DNA of 64,000 bases from Asterella californica (Eukaryota > Streptophyta > Marchantiopsida > Marchantiales > Aytoniaceae): positions 6,944,001 to 7,008,000 of the forward strand of contig JAYKYS010000011.1 in assembly GCA_036924285.1 (NCBI GenBank), given 5' to 3'. Positions 42,766 to 54,449 of the stretch are shown here, piece after piece (the first letter of the stretch is position 1; the number at the start of each line of letters is the position of its first letter). The notes under the pieces are model-generated. The model was not told the origin of the DNA, did no database searches, and saw only the letters and a list, made by a program, of their open reading frames with translations. The position numbers and the translations under genes were made by a program.

Positions 42766-45700
42766 ATGGATCAAAGACTACTATGATCCCGCCTGAGCAG
42801 CCCAAGGGATCACAGGAGACTAATGAGGAGGCTACTCGAGGTTCTGAGAATGTATATAGAGTACCAAGTTGGAGATCTGGTTTGTTGAGTTTGAGTTGTG
42901 AAGATTGGAGTGAGTTTACAAGAGTAGAAGATCTTACTGAAAGAAGTAGGAGGCAGGTGCAGAGACGTATAGCTGATCTGCACTGTATAGGAGCTCTGGA
43001 GGAAAATGAAATGATTTCTGATGTGTATCAAGAGTTTATTGGTGTACAATCTTTTGTTCGTTGGCTAGATGAAGTGGGTAGGATGGAAGAACAATTGGGA
43101 GGTAGGGTGGCGATCCTCCTGAAGTCTATGAAGAGATTGTCTCGTACTTGCGATATCGTCCTCATCCGAGACTGGAGAATGAATGGAAGGATGCAGTCTG
43201 TTGGTGCGGCTCTCGTGAGGAAGCAGAAGTACACGCCAAATATAAAGCTGTAGCAAGGAAGGTGAAGCCTGTGGCGACCCAATTGCCTGTTGATTCGCAA
43301 CAGCAGATGGAGTCAGCCGCCATTGAGCCTATACTCAGAAATCCTGGACGAATAAGGCATCAGTTTACTCAAGAAACACTCGAACAACTCCAGATAGGAG
43401 GGGGTGGTTTCTTGACTGAAGTAGAGAAGAAGATTTTTGAACAGATGATTGTTAGTCATGGTAGAGCATTTTCTTTTTCGGCTGAAGAGATTGGTTGTGT
43501 GGATCCTAGTGTGATAGCTCCGATGGTTATCTTCACTGTACCTCATGTGCCTTGGGACTTGAAGCCGATTCCAGTCCCTCGTGCCTTGCTGCCAAAGCTC
43601 ATTGAGCTATTGAAGGAGAAGATGCAGATGGGTATCCTCGAGCCCTCCATGGCTCCGTATTCCAGCCGATGGTTCACGGTGCCTAAGAAGTCATGAGCTT
43701 TGCGCTTTATCCAAGACTTGCAGCCTGCCAACAACATCACGATTCGGAACGTGGGAACAGGACCTGTGGTTGATGAGGTAGCTGAGGCGTTTGCTGGGAG
43801 GTCTGTCTATTCTATTGGAGATTTGTTTTCGAGTTATGATCAGTTTCAGCTTGCCTTGGAGAGTAGAGACCTGACTACCATGCGCACGCCCTTGGGATTG
43901 ATGCGGATGTGCACTCTTCCTCAGGGAGCTACAAACTCTGTAGCACATATGCAGAACGCGATGCATAAGGTGTTGCGAGAATTTGTACCTGAGATCACTA
44001 TCCCATTTCTGGATGACATTCCCATGAAAGGTTGTCTGGTGGAAGACAAGGATGAGACTGTGACTTCCAATGGTTGCAGGAAGTTTATTGCTGATCATAT
44101 TCATGACGTGGGTAGGATTCTAACACGTCTGGAGGAGGTACACCTCACTCTATCAGGTACTAAGTCTCGGTTTGGAATGTCAGAGGTTATGGTGGTTGGT
44201 CATTTGTGTGGCACATTCGGGAGAAGACCGAACCCAGAGAAGGTAGATGCTATAGCAAGGATAGCAGACTGTACGAATATCACTGAGGTTCGGCGTTTCT
44301 TAGGAGCTTGTGTGTTCTTTCGCGTGAGTATTCCTCATTATGCACACATTGCCGAGCCGTTGTATGCGCTTCTGAGAAAAGGGAAGAGGTTTACTTGGCG
44401 GCAAGAGCATCATGAGACAATGGAACGGCTGAAGGAGATTCTGAAGTCTCCACCCATACTGAGGAGACTTAACTATCAGAGAGGGAGACCTGTGATACTA
44501 ACTGTAGACACGAGTCCAAAGGCGATTGGATGGGCAGTTGGTCAAGAAGATGCAGATGGTGTGCGGTTTGTTTCTAGATTTGGAGCGCGGATTTTGACAG
44601 ACAGACAACGTAACTATCCTCAAGTAAAGCGTGAACTATGGGGAGCTGTTACTGCTATGAAGGTAGATCGGGAGTTCTTGATAGGTGCTCATGTAATTTT
44701 AGAAACAGATTGTTTGCCCTTGCTTGGTATGATAGCAAATTGCAGTACTCCAGACATAGCAATGTTGAGATGGATTGCTTACATCCGGAGTTTGAACCCT
44801 GAGCTGAAACACATTGCCGGGAAAGAGAATCCAGTAGCAGACATGCTGTCTAGGGCTTGCTACACAGATGAGGATGAGATGTTTGCAGAGGTGGAGAACG
44901 AAGAGAAGAGAGATGTTTGGTGTAGTCAGCAAACTTCGGATCTGGAGCCACTGCCATTCAAAGAGGAGTTCTACACGGGAAGGTTACGTGACATCAGACT
45001 TTATCTGAGTTCTTTGAACAGACAGGAGGGTTTGAGTGATGTAGAGTTCAGAGAGATAAGGAGGAAGGCATACGATTACTTGTTGCGAGATGGATATCTT
45101 TGGAAACGTCCAAAGAGAAGAGATGGAGCGCTTTTACGAGTTATAGACGATCAGCTGACCAAGCAACGGCTGATGAAGGAGTTTCATGACACCTTGTGGA
45201 CCGGACATCGAGGAGCTTGGGCTACCTATACAAAACTGAAGGAGAGATATTGGTGGAGAGGGCTTTATCAGGATGTGGTGAACTTTGTAAGCTCATGCCT
45301 GCACTGTCAATTTTATTCAAAGGTACGTTACAGGGATGGTCTGGTACCAACTTATCCACCCAGTATCCATTTTCAATGGGTTATTGATTTGGTAGCAATG
45401 CCTCTTGGGTTATGGGGTATGAGGTACTTGGTGTTGGCTCGAGAAGACCTCTCCAATTTTGTAGAAGGACGAGCTCTGAGGACGAAGATCACAGAAGGGA
45501 TATGTAGATTTGTTCTTGAAGATATTATCTGTAGGTACGGATCTATAGGAAGATTGCGTGCAGACAGAGGAGAGTTGCGTGGTACGGAAGCGAAGGAGTT
45601 CTTCGCCCAACACGGAGTGAAACTAAAACTCACTACTGCTATGGATCCGGAAAGGATTGGTAAGAGTGAGAGAGGGCATCCGTCGATTGTTCAAGCTCTG

Positions 45701-46366
45701 GTAAAGGCATGTGATGGTAGACATAGACAGTGGCCTAGGTTGCTTCCTTTTGCTCTGTGGGCTGACAGATCGACTCATTGCACTACTACTGGGTACATGC
45801 CCACTGAACTGATGCTGGGTCAGAAGCCGATTATGCCAGCAGAAGAGGACTTTCCTACATGAGCTACTTTACCATGGGAGGAAGAAATGGATCGTGTACA
45901 ACTTCTGGCACTTCGAATCAGACAGTTAGAACATAGGGAGGAGGATCTTATAGAGGCGCAACAGCTGAAAGAGGCCCGTCTCAAGAACAAAGACAAGTTT
46001 GACAAGACCCATAAGCTCCGGCCGAAGCCCATACGTGCTGGAGATTGGGTTTTGGTGTATGACAGCACGTTAGAGAATCAGCACTCCACAGTTCTGAAAT
46101 TTTCTAGGAGGTGGTTTGGTCCGTATGTTGTCTTAGAAGTATATCAGAATGGTACTTATTCTTTAAAGGAGCTTGATGGTACACATCTAAGACTTCCTGT
46201 TGCTGGCAAGCGTATCAAGTTGTTCAGAAGAAGGGGAGAATCCGTTGACCTAGGTGAATTTCTAGAGTCAGATCAGATGATGGATGCCGAAGCAGATCTG
46301 CTATCCGAAGAAGACGAAGGGGACGTCGAAGAAGACGACGGCGATTTAGAGAACCTTGGAGACTAG
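42729..46366 (+). pseudogene. pol of element III (RT, RNase H, integrase), lightly disrupted
   Basis: The frame opens through the frameshift signal; the first ATG is at 42783 (MIPPEQPKGSQ). A one-base frame change near 43110 separates the N-terminal block from the rest. A TGA at 43694-43696 replaces a Gly of the WFTVPKK-ALRF block, and a TGA at 45860-45862 replaces a Trp in the integrase. RT: YSIGDLFSSYDQFQLALES, catalytic FLDDIPMKG near 44010. RNase H: LTVDTSPKAIGWAVGQED near 44500, KENPVADMLSRA near 44820. Integrase: zinc region WTGHRG...CLHCQFY near 45200-45315, then IDLVAMP, RADRGEL and GKSERGH with the three acidic residues. The tail is basic then acidic (DLLSEEDEGDVEEDDGD) and ends at 46366. 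It is the best-preserved pol of the II-IV group. Confidence 0.92.
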
Positions 46367-46377
46367 TGGAAAAGTTG

Positions 46378-46397
46378 GCACATACCGGAGGATGTGC
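46378..46397 (+). promoter_or_regulatory. Hairpin upstream of the PPT in element III
   Basis: GCACAT, loop ACCGGAGG, ATGTGC: a perfect 6-bp stem a few bases before the purine tract. Confidence 0.7.
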
Positions 46398-46400
46398 AGG

Positions 46401-46415
46401 TTTGGAGGGGGTGAA
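46401..46415 (+). promoter_or_regulatory. Polypurine tract of element III
   Basis: TTTGGAGGGGGTGAA directly before TGTCG of the 3' LTR. Confidence 0.85.
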
Positions 46416-48428
46416 TGTCGTAGTACATGACGTTCAAGGTGCGGAAATGGAACTCTAGAAGACACTCAACATGCATTTGTTCGGGAAGCTGCGCCCTAGC
46501 TTATCAAGCTGGGCAGGAGCTAAGCTGGGGCCATGCTTGACAAGCTGCCCCTTAGCTTAAACTGAAATATCACCTTGAAAGAGGTCGAAGAGCATCAGAA
46601 TGCAGAGCTCGGCGAGGAGAGCGACTTCGTGCTTCCAGTTTCGACAGAAAGTGTTTTAAGTAGTAGTTAGTACGAGTTTTAGACTGAGAAATGTATGAAA
46701 GAGGGAAATCCATCGATTCTAGCTCGTGACTCGAACTCAGAATCTGATAGCATGAGCGTGTAGGTGTTCACAAGTACTATAGTTTTGACTCTTTATTCAT
46801 AGAAAACGGAGTTGTATAGTGAAGTTAGCGTAGGAAAGGCTAGTAAAGACTTTACAGAGAAACTTCTTAGTAAAATCATGTGTACAGAGAATTTAACTAT
46901 TTTGAACGGAACCAAAGGCCATCCCAGTGATAGGGCGCCTGCCTAGGAGGGAAGTGGTCTCAAGATCAATCCCTCCTGGCCTCTGGTTCCTATTCCGGCA
47001 TGTTGGCCTCCCGGATGGGAGTCTATGTTGGGTGTGCAACCATGTCCTGCATATCTAGGGGCGGGAGACCGGTATCTCTCTTAATCGTGGGCTTCCTGGC
47101 CTAAGCCTCCGCATGCCATCCTGAATATACTATGGGAGATACCTGGTGCGCATATGGGGGGGCTGTAAGCCCTGTGGGGCAGCCTCATAAGTGTTAGGGC
47201 TTCGGCCTACATTGGATGGCTTGTAGTATATTCAGGGTGGCATCAAGATGGCATCAAGGGCACGGGAAACTTTTGTCAATCTGTTATTTATTCATCGAGT
47301 CAGTTTAGTAATGACGAAGGAAGCAGTGTGACGTTTTACAGTGAAGGAGTCTGCTTTACAGAGGTAGCTGTGTACTTTTATTTAAAAAAGAGTCAGTTTT
47401 GAAAGAAGAGTTTTGTACGTAAGGACAGTAAGGGGGCAGCTTAAGCTGGGGGCCTGCTTGTGATAAGCGACTGTGCTTATAAGGACAGCAGGGGGCAGCT
47501 TAAGCTGGACCCTTAGCTTTTAGGTTAAGTACCTGCGACGGCTGAAGATCGGGTGACACTTTTTGAGGAGATTTTTCTACAGAAAGCTGGGAGTTGAAGC
47601 GGAAGGGGAAGCTTGCGGGCTGAGGGAGATCAATTTTTTCTGAGAGAACTGAATTGAGGATTTGGGTGATCGTGACAGAGGGACGGACAAGTATTTGGGG
47701 GACTGAGAGCAGTTTGGAGGCAAAATTTCTTCTGATCGGACAAGAGGCAGTTTTATTTGAAGGAGATCGTTTTGATAGTCTACAAGGGACTCTTGATTGA
47801 CGCATGATTAAATTCTTGATAGTTTCAGTTGAGAGGTTGACGCAGAGAGGAGATTAAGAGTTTGGTGTCCGAATTTCACCTATTAGGCTTGAGTTGAGGT
47901 GAATTTGGTGGAAAGAGAGCATTATTTGAGCGGAGGAGGAGGACTGAGACTGAGAAGGTCAGGTTTTTCTGAGAAATTTCAGTGTTGGAGCTGTCGTTGG
48001 AGGGGATACAAGGCGTTGGAGTTTCATATCTTCATCGGTTGTAGGTTCTGGAGAGAAATCTGCTGGAGAAAAGACTAGTTGAGTGGGAATTGACTGTTTG
48101 GCATCTGCGGTGATCAACGTAAGGAGTTGAGTAGAGATAGGTCTGTAAATTGATATATGTGGAGGACTATTGAGTGTGCTTGGAAAAGAAATAAAGCATC
48201 GTGAGTTCAGTATTCTCCTATCTGTTATGTCTGAAGGTGGATCTGTCTCCTGAGACTTGAGACTTGATCTGTTGATTAGTAAGTGATCTATAGTCATAGT
48301 CACTGTGGGCGACTTCAGCTGTTGCGATCTCTTGCTTGGCTCTTGTCTTGGTATACAATCTCTGCTTCTATCTCGTGATCTATCACAGCCAGAAGGCTCG
48401 CCCTTCCTGAGAAGGACTCTCCTCGACA
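46416..48428 (+). repeat. 3' LTR of element III
   Basis: 2013 bp, nearly identical to 29326-31339. It contains the second copy of the SINE-like segment (46911-47265; B box 46964-46972; hairpin arms 47115-47132 and 47224-47241). Confidence 0.93.
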
Positions 48429-48432
48429 ACGT
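48429..48432. repeat. Right target-site duplication of element III (ACGT)
   Basis: Identical to 29322-29325. The uninterrupted LTR copy at 20697 shows a single site here (AAGT there). Confidence 0.9.
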
Positions 48433-50854
48433 GGACGATCCGTGTACTCTCCGTTGAGTGGAGATAAGGGTAGTACTCTTGTCGTCATATGCGAGATTGA
48501 TGAATAAGAAAAGAGGTGCGCGGAGCTTGGGATATGGAGTGTAGAGTATCCAAGTCTAGTGTGAGTGTTATCAGTATCGTTGGATGAAGTAAGCGACAGT
48601 ACGAGTGGTAGGCATGAACGGAGAGCCCTTTCGTGCTCCTGATCTTCCACTTGCGCATCCGTTCGTTATTAAGATCCATTGTCTACCTCGAGATCACTTT
48701 CGAGTATTTATGGTGGCTCATTGAGGAGAGTCGTTCATGACTGCGGTGATGGCTACTCCAGATCCTATAATTTTTCCCATTGTCACATTCGACGCCGTTT
48801 GGGATCTTACTGTCTATATCTTGCTTTGATGTGGTATGGATCCTCCATTGGATCTGAACTTTCCAGCGAGAGTTCCGTTTAACACCTGGGTCGAAATACG
48901 TTGTTACAGTCGACTTAAGATGGCGCATCGAGAGTTTGTCGTGAGGAACTTCGGAGAGGATTATTACAACCAGATAATAGTCTCATCCGTTCCTTTTGTA
49001 GTTCCGTTTATTGTCAACCGTTTTAGAGTCGGGATTCTGACTCTATATTGAGCGTAGTTCGCTCTTCATGTCTACGTGCTTCTTGATCGACGGCATCGTC
49101 AACGTCACGTGTTTGTAGTTTGTTCAATATAAACTTTGAGGCCTAAATGGTACTCTTGGATAAAAATTCGTTCTTTGTGTGTTTGTCATGTGAGTGAAGA
49201 CAAAACCCTTTTGTCAACTTGTTTCTCATTGGTCGAAAGTTTGACCAATCACTTTCTACCAAGTTCTTTTCACGTTTTTTGAGGGTTAGAGGCACTTCCC
49301 GTGGTCCATTCGCGGAGTGTGAGATATGGTTGGAAAGCTAGGGAGACGAGGATGCCCATGGACTCAGTGGTTGCTCGATTTGAAGCACAGATGAGAATGT
49401 TTCGATCAATTGAAGCTGAGGGGGGTCAAATTCGTGACCAATTTTGTTTCCGTGAGGTCTTTGTCACTTTCTAGGAGTTCTGTGAGGTTGCTAGAGATGA
49501 ATTGACTGTTGCTAGAAATCTCTTGAGATGGGCTTGCTGATGGACTCAGAGATCAATCGATTCCAAGCCGGAGTTAAAAAGTTATGGCCGGCTGAAGTTG
49601 GGTGTCTCAAATCGGAGACTATGATAGTAGGCGACTGTAAACATGAAACATTGAGAGAGATATGGAGAGTTTGAGGTCGAATTTCGATATGAAACCTTCC
49701 AGGGTCTGAGAAGGTACAGTCAGCTACCTACTTGTGAAATTTGAGACCATTTGGATTATTGGGTTGAAGGGAAACGTTGTTTTTGTGCACAAGGGTCTGC
49801 ATATCGCCTTGTGTCATTGACGAAAAAAGCTTGGATCATTCCGAGAGTTTGGTTGAGGATCTGCTGGTGAAACTTTACAGAGTGGTAGTGATGGTGACTC
49901 ATTAGCTTCCTGAGAAGTTTGAGCCGTTTTGGTCGAGTGGTTTGTGAGGAATCGAACAGCAAAGTTTTGCCGAAGTAGTATCATGTTATAAAAACAGCGA
50001 TAAGGGCTTGGATCATTCCAAGAGTTTGGTTGAAGATCTGCTGGTGAAATTTTACAGAGTGGTAGTGATGGTGATACATTAGCTTCCTGAGAAGTTTGAG
50101 CCGTTTTGGTCGAGTGGTTTGTGAGGAATCGAATAGCAAAGTTCTGTCGAAATAGTATCATGAATGTTATGAACGTTTCGATCAGCGAACTTTGACAGGG
50201 TATAGATGCCAACTCAGAGATGATCTCTCTGTATGTAATATCTTAATAGAGAGATTATTCTACAGGCTACCTACTGGCCTTGGTTTCATCTCATTCTGAG
50301 TTATGGTTGAGGAGTGACAGCGGGGTGAAGTTAAGAGGGTTTTTGCTCCGAAAAGGCGCAAGATTTAAGATTCTTTGGAGAACAGGTCGACCTGGAGACT
50401 TTGCAAGTGCTTCAGAGCACTCTATCATGAGTATGGAGAGTTGTTGACAGTATTTCCTGTGTTTGGACCCTCTCCATACTCGCATGCCTGTTTGTACGCC
50501 CAGTTGGTTTGATTTGGATTTGTGTGCGGGCGTTGCGCTTAGTTTCTTTTCTATTAGGAGTGCTGGTATTTCTCTTGTGGTGAGGCTGGAGTGATGACCA
50601 GCAGACCCAAGAGTGCTTGCGGTGATGGTAGGAACATGTTGCCCGTGCTTGTTACCCCGGTTCTATTCCTAGTCGAGTAAGAGAGAGATCTGCCGAGAGG
50701 ACGTGAGGATATCGTACCGAGATAGGTTAAGAGTGTACTTGGAGGTCAGAGAGAGGTTTGGGTGGTTGCTGGTTCTGAGTCACGGAGTGCGACACGTACT
50801 CTCTACAGCTAGATACCCGGTGTATTCTCAGATAAGAAAGCACGTCACACGACA
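48433..50854 (+). repeat. 3' LTR of element IV, second part
   Basis: This continues from 29325 and matches 20812-23226, including the 177-bp tandem pair. It ends CACACGACA at 50854, followed by ACGT (50855-50858). Confidence 0.93.
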
Positions 50855-50858
50855 ACGT

Positions 50859-53121
50859 AACACCCAACCATGGTTCAGCTCGATAGACCACTGACCTCTC
50901 TCATACACCTCCCGTGACATGATGTTGATCTCAGATCCGTGATCAACTAAAGCAGCAACAGGTTCAGCCAAACTTCCAAGACGAACTCGTGTAGCAGTTG
51001 TAGCACGAGCCCAATGTCTCCTTCTGAAATCACTATCAGTAGCTGGACTCTCCTCGCCAACTTCCTCATCATCGAACTCAATAGTGTTGGTACCAGCAAC
51101 CAACGCTTCTTGCTGGTATCCCTTGTCATCAGCTTCCTGAAAATGCACCTTTCCAAACTCTATATCATTCAGAGAAGAGAAGCTCCTACTGCATCTATCA
51201 TCTGACTCTCCACCAAATCGGACATCACCTGTCTCTTGCGCTTGATGATGTCGATGATCAGTTCGTGAAACTCCCTCTTTGCAATACCAAGAACTTCCCG
51301 GAGAAAAAACTCGATTCGTGCATCCAGTATCCTCTGCTCCAAGATGCTCTTCAGATCAGTAGAAGTTTCAATATCAGCTGCCAACTTGTAAGCCGGTCCC
51401 TTCTCCTTCTCTTGGGCAGTAAACCGCCTACCAGCAGTCGTTCACTCCTGTTGGGATCTCTGCACGTCTTCCATAGGACCTGATGCAGGTGGAGGAGCTA
51501 CAGAAGTAGACGGGATGTCCTCAAGAAGAGCCGCTCGTCTCTTTGTGACTCTCCGTCTATCCCCAGTCTCCTCAGAAACTCCAGTATCAAGTTCAGAGGC
51601 TTCTCGTCGTCTCTTTTCCTCCACAGAAGCATCCTGCCAATGAACGTGTCTATCTACATCCAAGAATGCTCTGATAGAAGCAGCATCTACAGGATCTCCC
51701 CATCCTGTAACCCTACGAATAGACTCGGCTCCTCTCTTCAGTATCTCAGAAGGAACTGGAGCCACACTCTTCTCAGCAGTCCTATCTAGCAATGTAGGAC
51801 TAGAAGAGACCTCAATATGCCCAGCATATACATCAGAATTTACCAGCGGTGTCATTAACGCAGTTGCTGTTGCAGCCGCAGCAATATGAGGTAGACTCCT
51901 CATGCCTCCTCGCCCAAATTGCATGCTCAACGGCTCTCCAGTAGAAGAAAGGTGCAGCTTACCCGTTCTGATAGCGAACCACACCATCTCGCAAAGCAGC
52001 TGTGAGCTCTTGATAGTCTCCTCTGAAATGATCAGAACTGTCACACCAAATACATCTACGAACCGGAGCTCCTCCTAGACGTGCAGCAGCAGGCGCCGGT
52101 GGCTGCTCTCTCTGCAATCCAGCTAGCTCTACCTTCAACTCTCGCATCTGCCGAATCAGGTCTTCAATCTGGTTCTGTTGACCATGGTTCTCCGCAGGCC
52201 TCTAAACAGGTACCCGTTGTGCAGGAACTGGCACAACTAGCATCAAAAGAACTGCAACCGGGACAACAGGTCTGGGAGCAGGGGCCAAAGGCTGCTGTAC
52301 TTGAGGAGCAGCATAAGGTGGAGTGACCACTTCTACAAGCAGACGTCCTCCCACAACCACTCTTCCCTTCCTCTACCTTGTCAGTACAGCCACAGCATCC
52401 TCAACTCTCCCCCAATCCATAGTAACACCTCCCTCAGCAGATCGATCGGCCAACATAAAACATAACCGATCTGCCGTAGCATCATCGGTAGCTTGCAGAA
52501 AAGCTCTGTTCTCTTAGCATCTAGGGTTATTCGCTCTAGAGTTGAAAGTTGCCGGTATCTCCGATCAAACTCTCTCATCAACTCACTCAGGCTCATCATA
52601 CGACCAGGTTGCTGCTCAATCCAGTCTAGAAACGTCCTTCTAGTAACTCTCTCTGAATCCTCCTCAAGAAACTCCTCTCGAAGAGATCACTCAAAACTCA
52701 TCCAGATTCCAAGACTTCTTCTCTGTACATCCCTAACTTGGTCCCGCAACTCAAGAATGACAGCTAACTCAAAACTTGCTATCATCTCAGCATCAGTAAC
52801 CCTAACAAGCTCTATCTCTCCTCGGTACTCACGCAGATATCTAGAAATATCTCTTCCTTCAAACCTTCCGCACCTATTCAATATCGCTTGCAAAGCCTTG
52901 GTGGATTTTAACTCACCCCCTCCAACGATTGGATGCTGTTGGACCAAGGCCGCAAACGTCTTCAGAATCTCAGCCGTATCCAGACCAGATACAGAGGTCG
53001 CTGCAGTCACAGGTGCTACAGAAGGTGCTGCAGTAGACGTAAATGTAACAGCCGTAGAAGTAGCAGCAGTAGCGCTCTTGCGATCCATCTTCTCTCCTTG
53101 TAGTAAACTCAACCTTCTCAA
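50859..53121 (-). pseudogene. Gag and first half of protease of element II, disrupted
   Basis: From the right: an Ala/Thr/Ser-rich start, GRFEGRDISRYLREYRGE capsid region (53085-52687), then fragments in changing frames (52599-52381, 52147-51959, 52044-51442, 51384-51169, 51148-50859). The zinc knuckle reads CIWCDSSDHFRGDY, with the last Cys changed to Tyr, near 52070. The protease start ALVDHGSEINIMS is near 50950. At 50859 the frame stops at the element IV boundary in the middle of NHGWVLR and resumes at 20692. Several frameshifts and the lost Cys show it was inactive apart from the insertion. Confidence 0.88.
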
Positions 53122-53137
53122 TCAATCACCCCAAGAG

Positions 53138-53155
53138 CTCTCAGTGGAAGCACCA
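53138..53155 (-). promoter_or_regulatory. Primer-binding site of element II
   Basis: On the minus strand TGGTGCTTCCACTGAGAG, two bases inside the 5' LTR boundary. It differs from element III by one base. Confidence 0.7.
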
Positions 53156-53157
53156 GA

Positions 53158-54445
53158 TGTCGGGTTGAGAGTGTTCTTGAGAAGGGCGAACCTTCTGGTT
53201 GTGATATGAGCTTGAAGACTGTGTTCAATCTAGGGAAGCGTTGGACTTCAGGCTGTGGCTGGTTTACTCAAAGGATAGGCTTCAAGTCTCAAGGTGATAC
53301 TGAAAAAACACTCATATAAGTCTCTTGGCTCTTCTGACATGTTCAGGAAGCAAAGTTCAAGCTTAACTAGCAATGATAAGATCAGATGGCGAACTTTGAC
53401 ACTCAGGATTGAGAAATATGTGAAGGTTCAGACTTCAGAACTCCTCCTACAAGTCAATGAGGTCCTACTGGATACACATACGAAGTTTCAGCTTCAGATC
53501 AATTCAGAGCACTAAGATATGAGTAGAAACTTTCTGAGTAGAGAAGTTATGATAATTTCGACCCAGAACAAAGAATTGGCTCGATCACTTTGGAAAATTC
53601 TTACAGGATTTGCAGTACACAGCTTGGTGAACACTCCTGTGAAGTTGGGCCTCCTGATTCCACACAGAACTCCAGATCTCGCTCTCTGAAGTTGCTGTTC
53701 CAGATTGAGAGCTTTTCGGACCCCCTCTACTTCAGCGGTCGCCCTGAATTACTCACTCACTCAATTGACATGAAAATTTAGAGATAGTCGTAGCCCTGCT
53801 GATAGTGAACACAACCACGAAGGTTTGAAGCGATTTCCTCGATTCTGCTGCAATTGACACTCAAAACCCCAAAATCAACAAAAGTGATGCAGATTTGGCA
53901 CAATCCGAACTTCAATTGGGCATAACTCCTTATTTATTGATCCAAATCGATCAAAAATTTCACTGATAGTGCTTGGCTCGACAAGCTCTATCTCCCTGTG
54001 CTCTCAGATTTCACAATACTCTCACCAATTGCTCTAAATCCACTCTAGAGCTCTGTTTCTAAACTTAGAGTTTTACAAAAGACAAAAATGGACCAATGGG
54101 AGTTCGGTGCTCCACTTGACTGTCCTTTTGTGCCTTAAACTACCTGGTAACTTATCTACACTCATAGGCTACCACGTCAAGCCTCCTAGAGTGCCAGCGT
54201 AAAACTTAACTACCTAAAACGACACGCAGCCCCAAAAAATAACTTAAATCAGCTAGAAAGTGTGCATTGACGACACGCAAATACAACCCATGAGCTAAGC
54301 CCTATCAACATGGTAATCAACCTACTAAGACTCAAAATATATAACATCTTCCAAAAATGGACTTCTTTGAAGTCTTGACTTAGAGAGACTAACACCTGAC
54401 AGAGAAGTGAATCATTTACTATGTGAAATGATTCACATCACGACA
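53158..54445 (-). repeat. 5' LTR of element II
   Basis: 1288 bp, TGTCGGGTTG...CATCACGACA. It carries the LTR-edge hairpin at 54407-54436. It is followed by ACGT at 54446-54449. Confidence 0.93.
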
Positions 54446-54449
54446 ACGT

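Larger units (their letters stand above)
29326..48428 (+). mobile_element. Element III: Ty3/gypsy-type LTR retrotransposon, plus strand, containing element V
   Basis: LTRs at 29326-31339 and 46416-48428 (2014 and 2013 bp, differing at a small fraction of positions), TGTCGTAGT...CGACA, flanked by ACGT at 29322-29325 and 48429-48432. Internal order: PBS, gag (split by element V at GTAC), protease, frameshift signal, RT, RNase H, integrase, hairpin and PPT. Its coding region is close to element II, but its LTRs are unrelated in length and most of their sequence, apart from the terminal TGTCG/CGACA. Gag-pro carries two nonsense codons; pol carries one frameshift and two stops. Confidence 0.94.
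20697..50854 (+). mobile_element. Element IV: Ty3/gypsy-type LTR retrotransposon, plus strand, with element III in its right LTR
   Basis: The left LTR is 20697-23226. The internal region 23227-29214 holds PBS, gag-pro, pol and PPT. The right LTR starts at 29215 (TATCG in place of TGTCG), is cut at 29325 by element III, and resumes at 48433 to end at 50854. The right LTR totals 2533 bp against 2530 for the left. ACGT is duplicated on both sides. gag-pro is still open, but pol has six in-frame stops and two frameshifts. Confidence 0.94.
15381..54445 (-). mobile_element. Element II: Ty3/gypsy-type LTR retrotransposon, minus strand, interrupted by element IV
   Basis: LTRs at 15381-16700 and 53158-54445 begin TGTCG and end CGACA. 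In element orientation: 5' LTR (53158-54445), PBS (53138-53155), gag from about 53085, protease up to 50859, then element IV (20697-50854) inserted at ACGT, then the rest of the protease, frameshift signal, RT, RNase H and integrase down to 16747, PPT (16701-16714) and 3' LTR. Its coding parts resemble those of III closely and IV more distantly. Its two LTRs differ in length (1320 and 1288 bp) and by many substitutions, so it is the oldest complete insertion here. It carries several stops and frameshifts. Confidence 0.93.

Noticed and set aside
42783..42785. pol translated independently by reinitiation at its own ATG
   Set aside because: Possible in II and III, but IV has no ATG at that place while the -1 frame stays open in all three and a covarying stem follows the slip site. 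Frameshifting explains more; not excluded.
20693..50858. Reading ACGTTGTCG...CGACAACGT as 9-bp terminal inverted repeats of a DNA transposon
   Set aside because: One ACGT is needed to restore the interrupted protease frame, and the insert has LTRs, PBS, PPT and RT; ACGT is host target duplication.
52493..53209. Plus-strand open frame of 238 codons
   Set aside because: Antisense to element II gag; its composition mirrors the gag codons and it runs over the PBS into the LTR.
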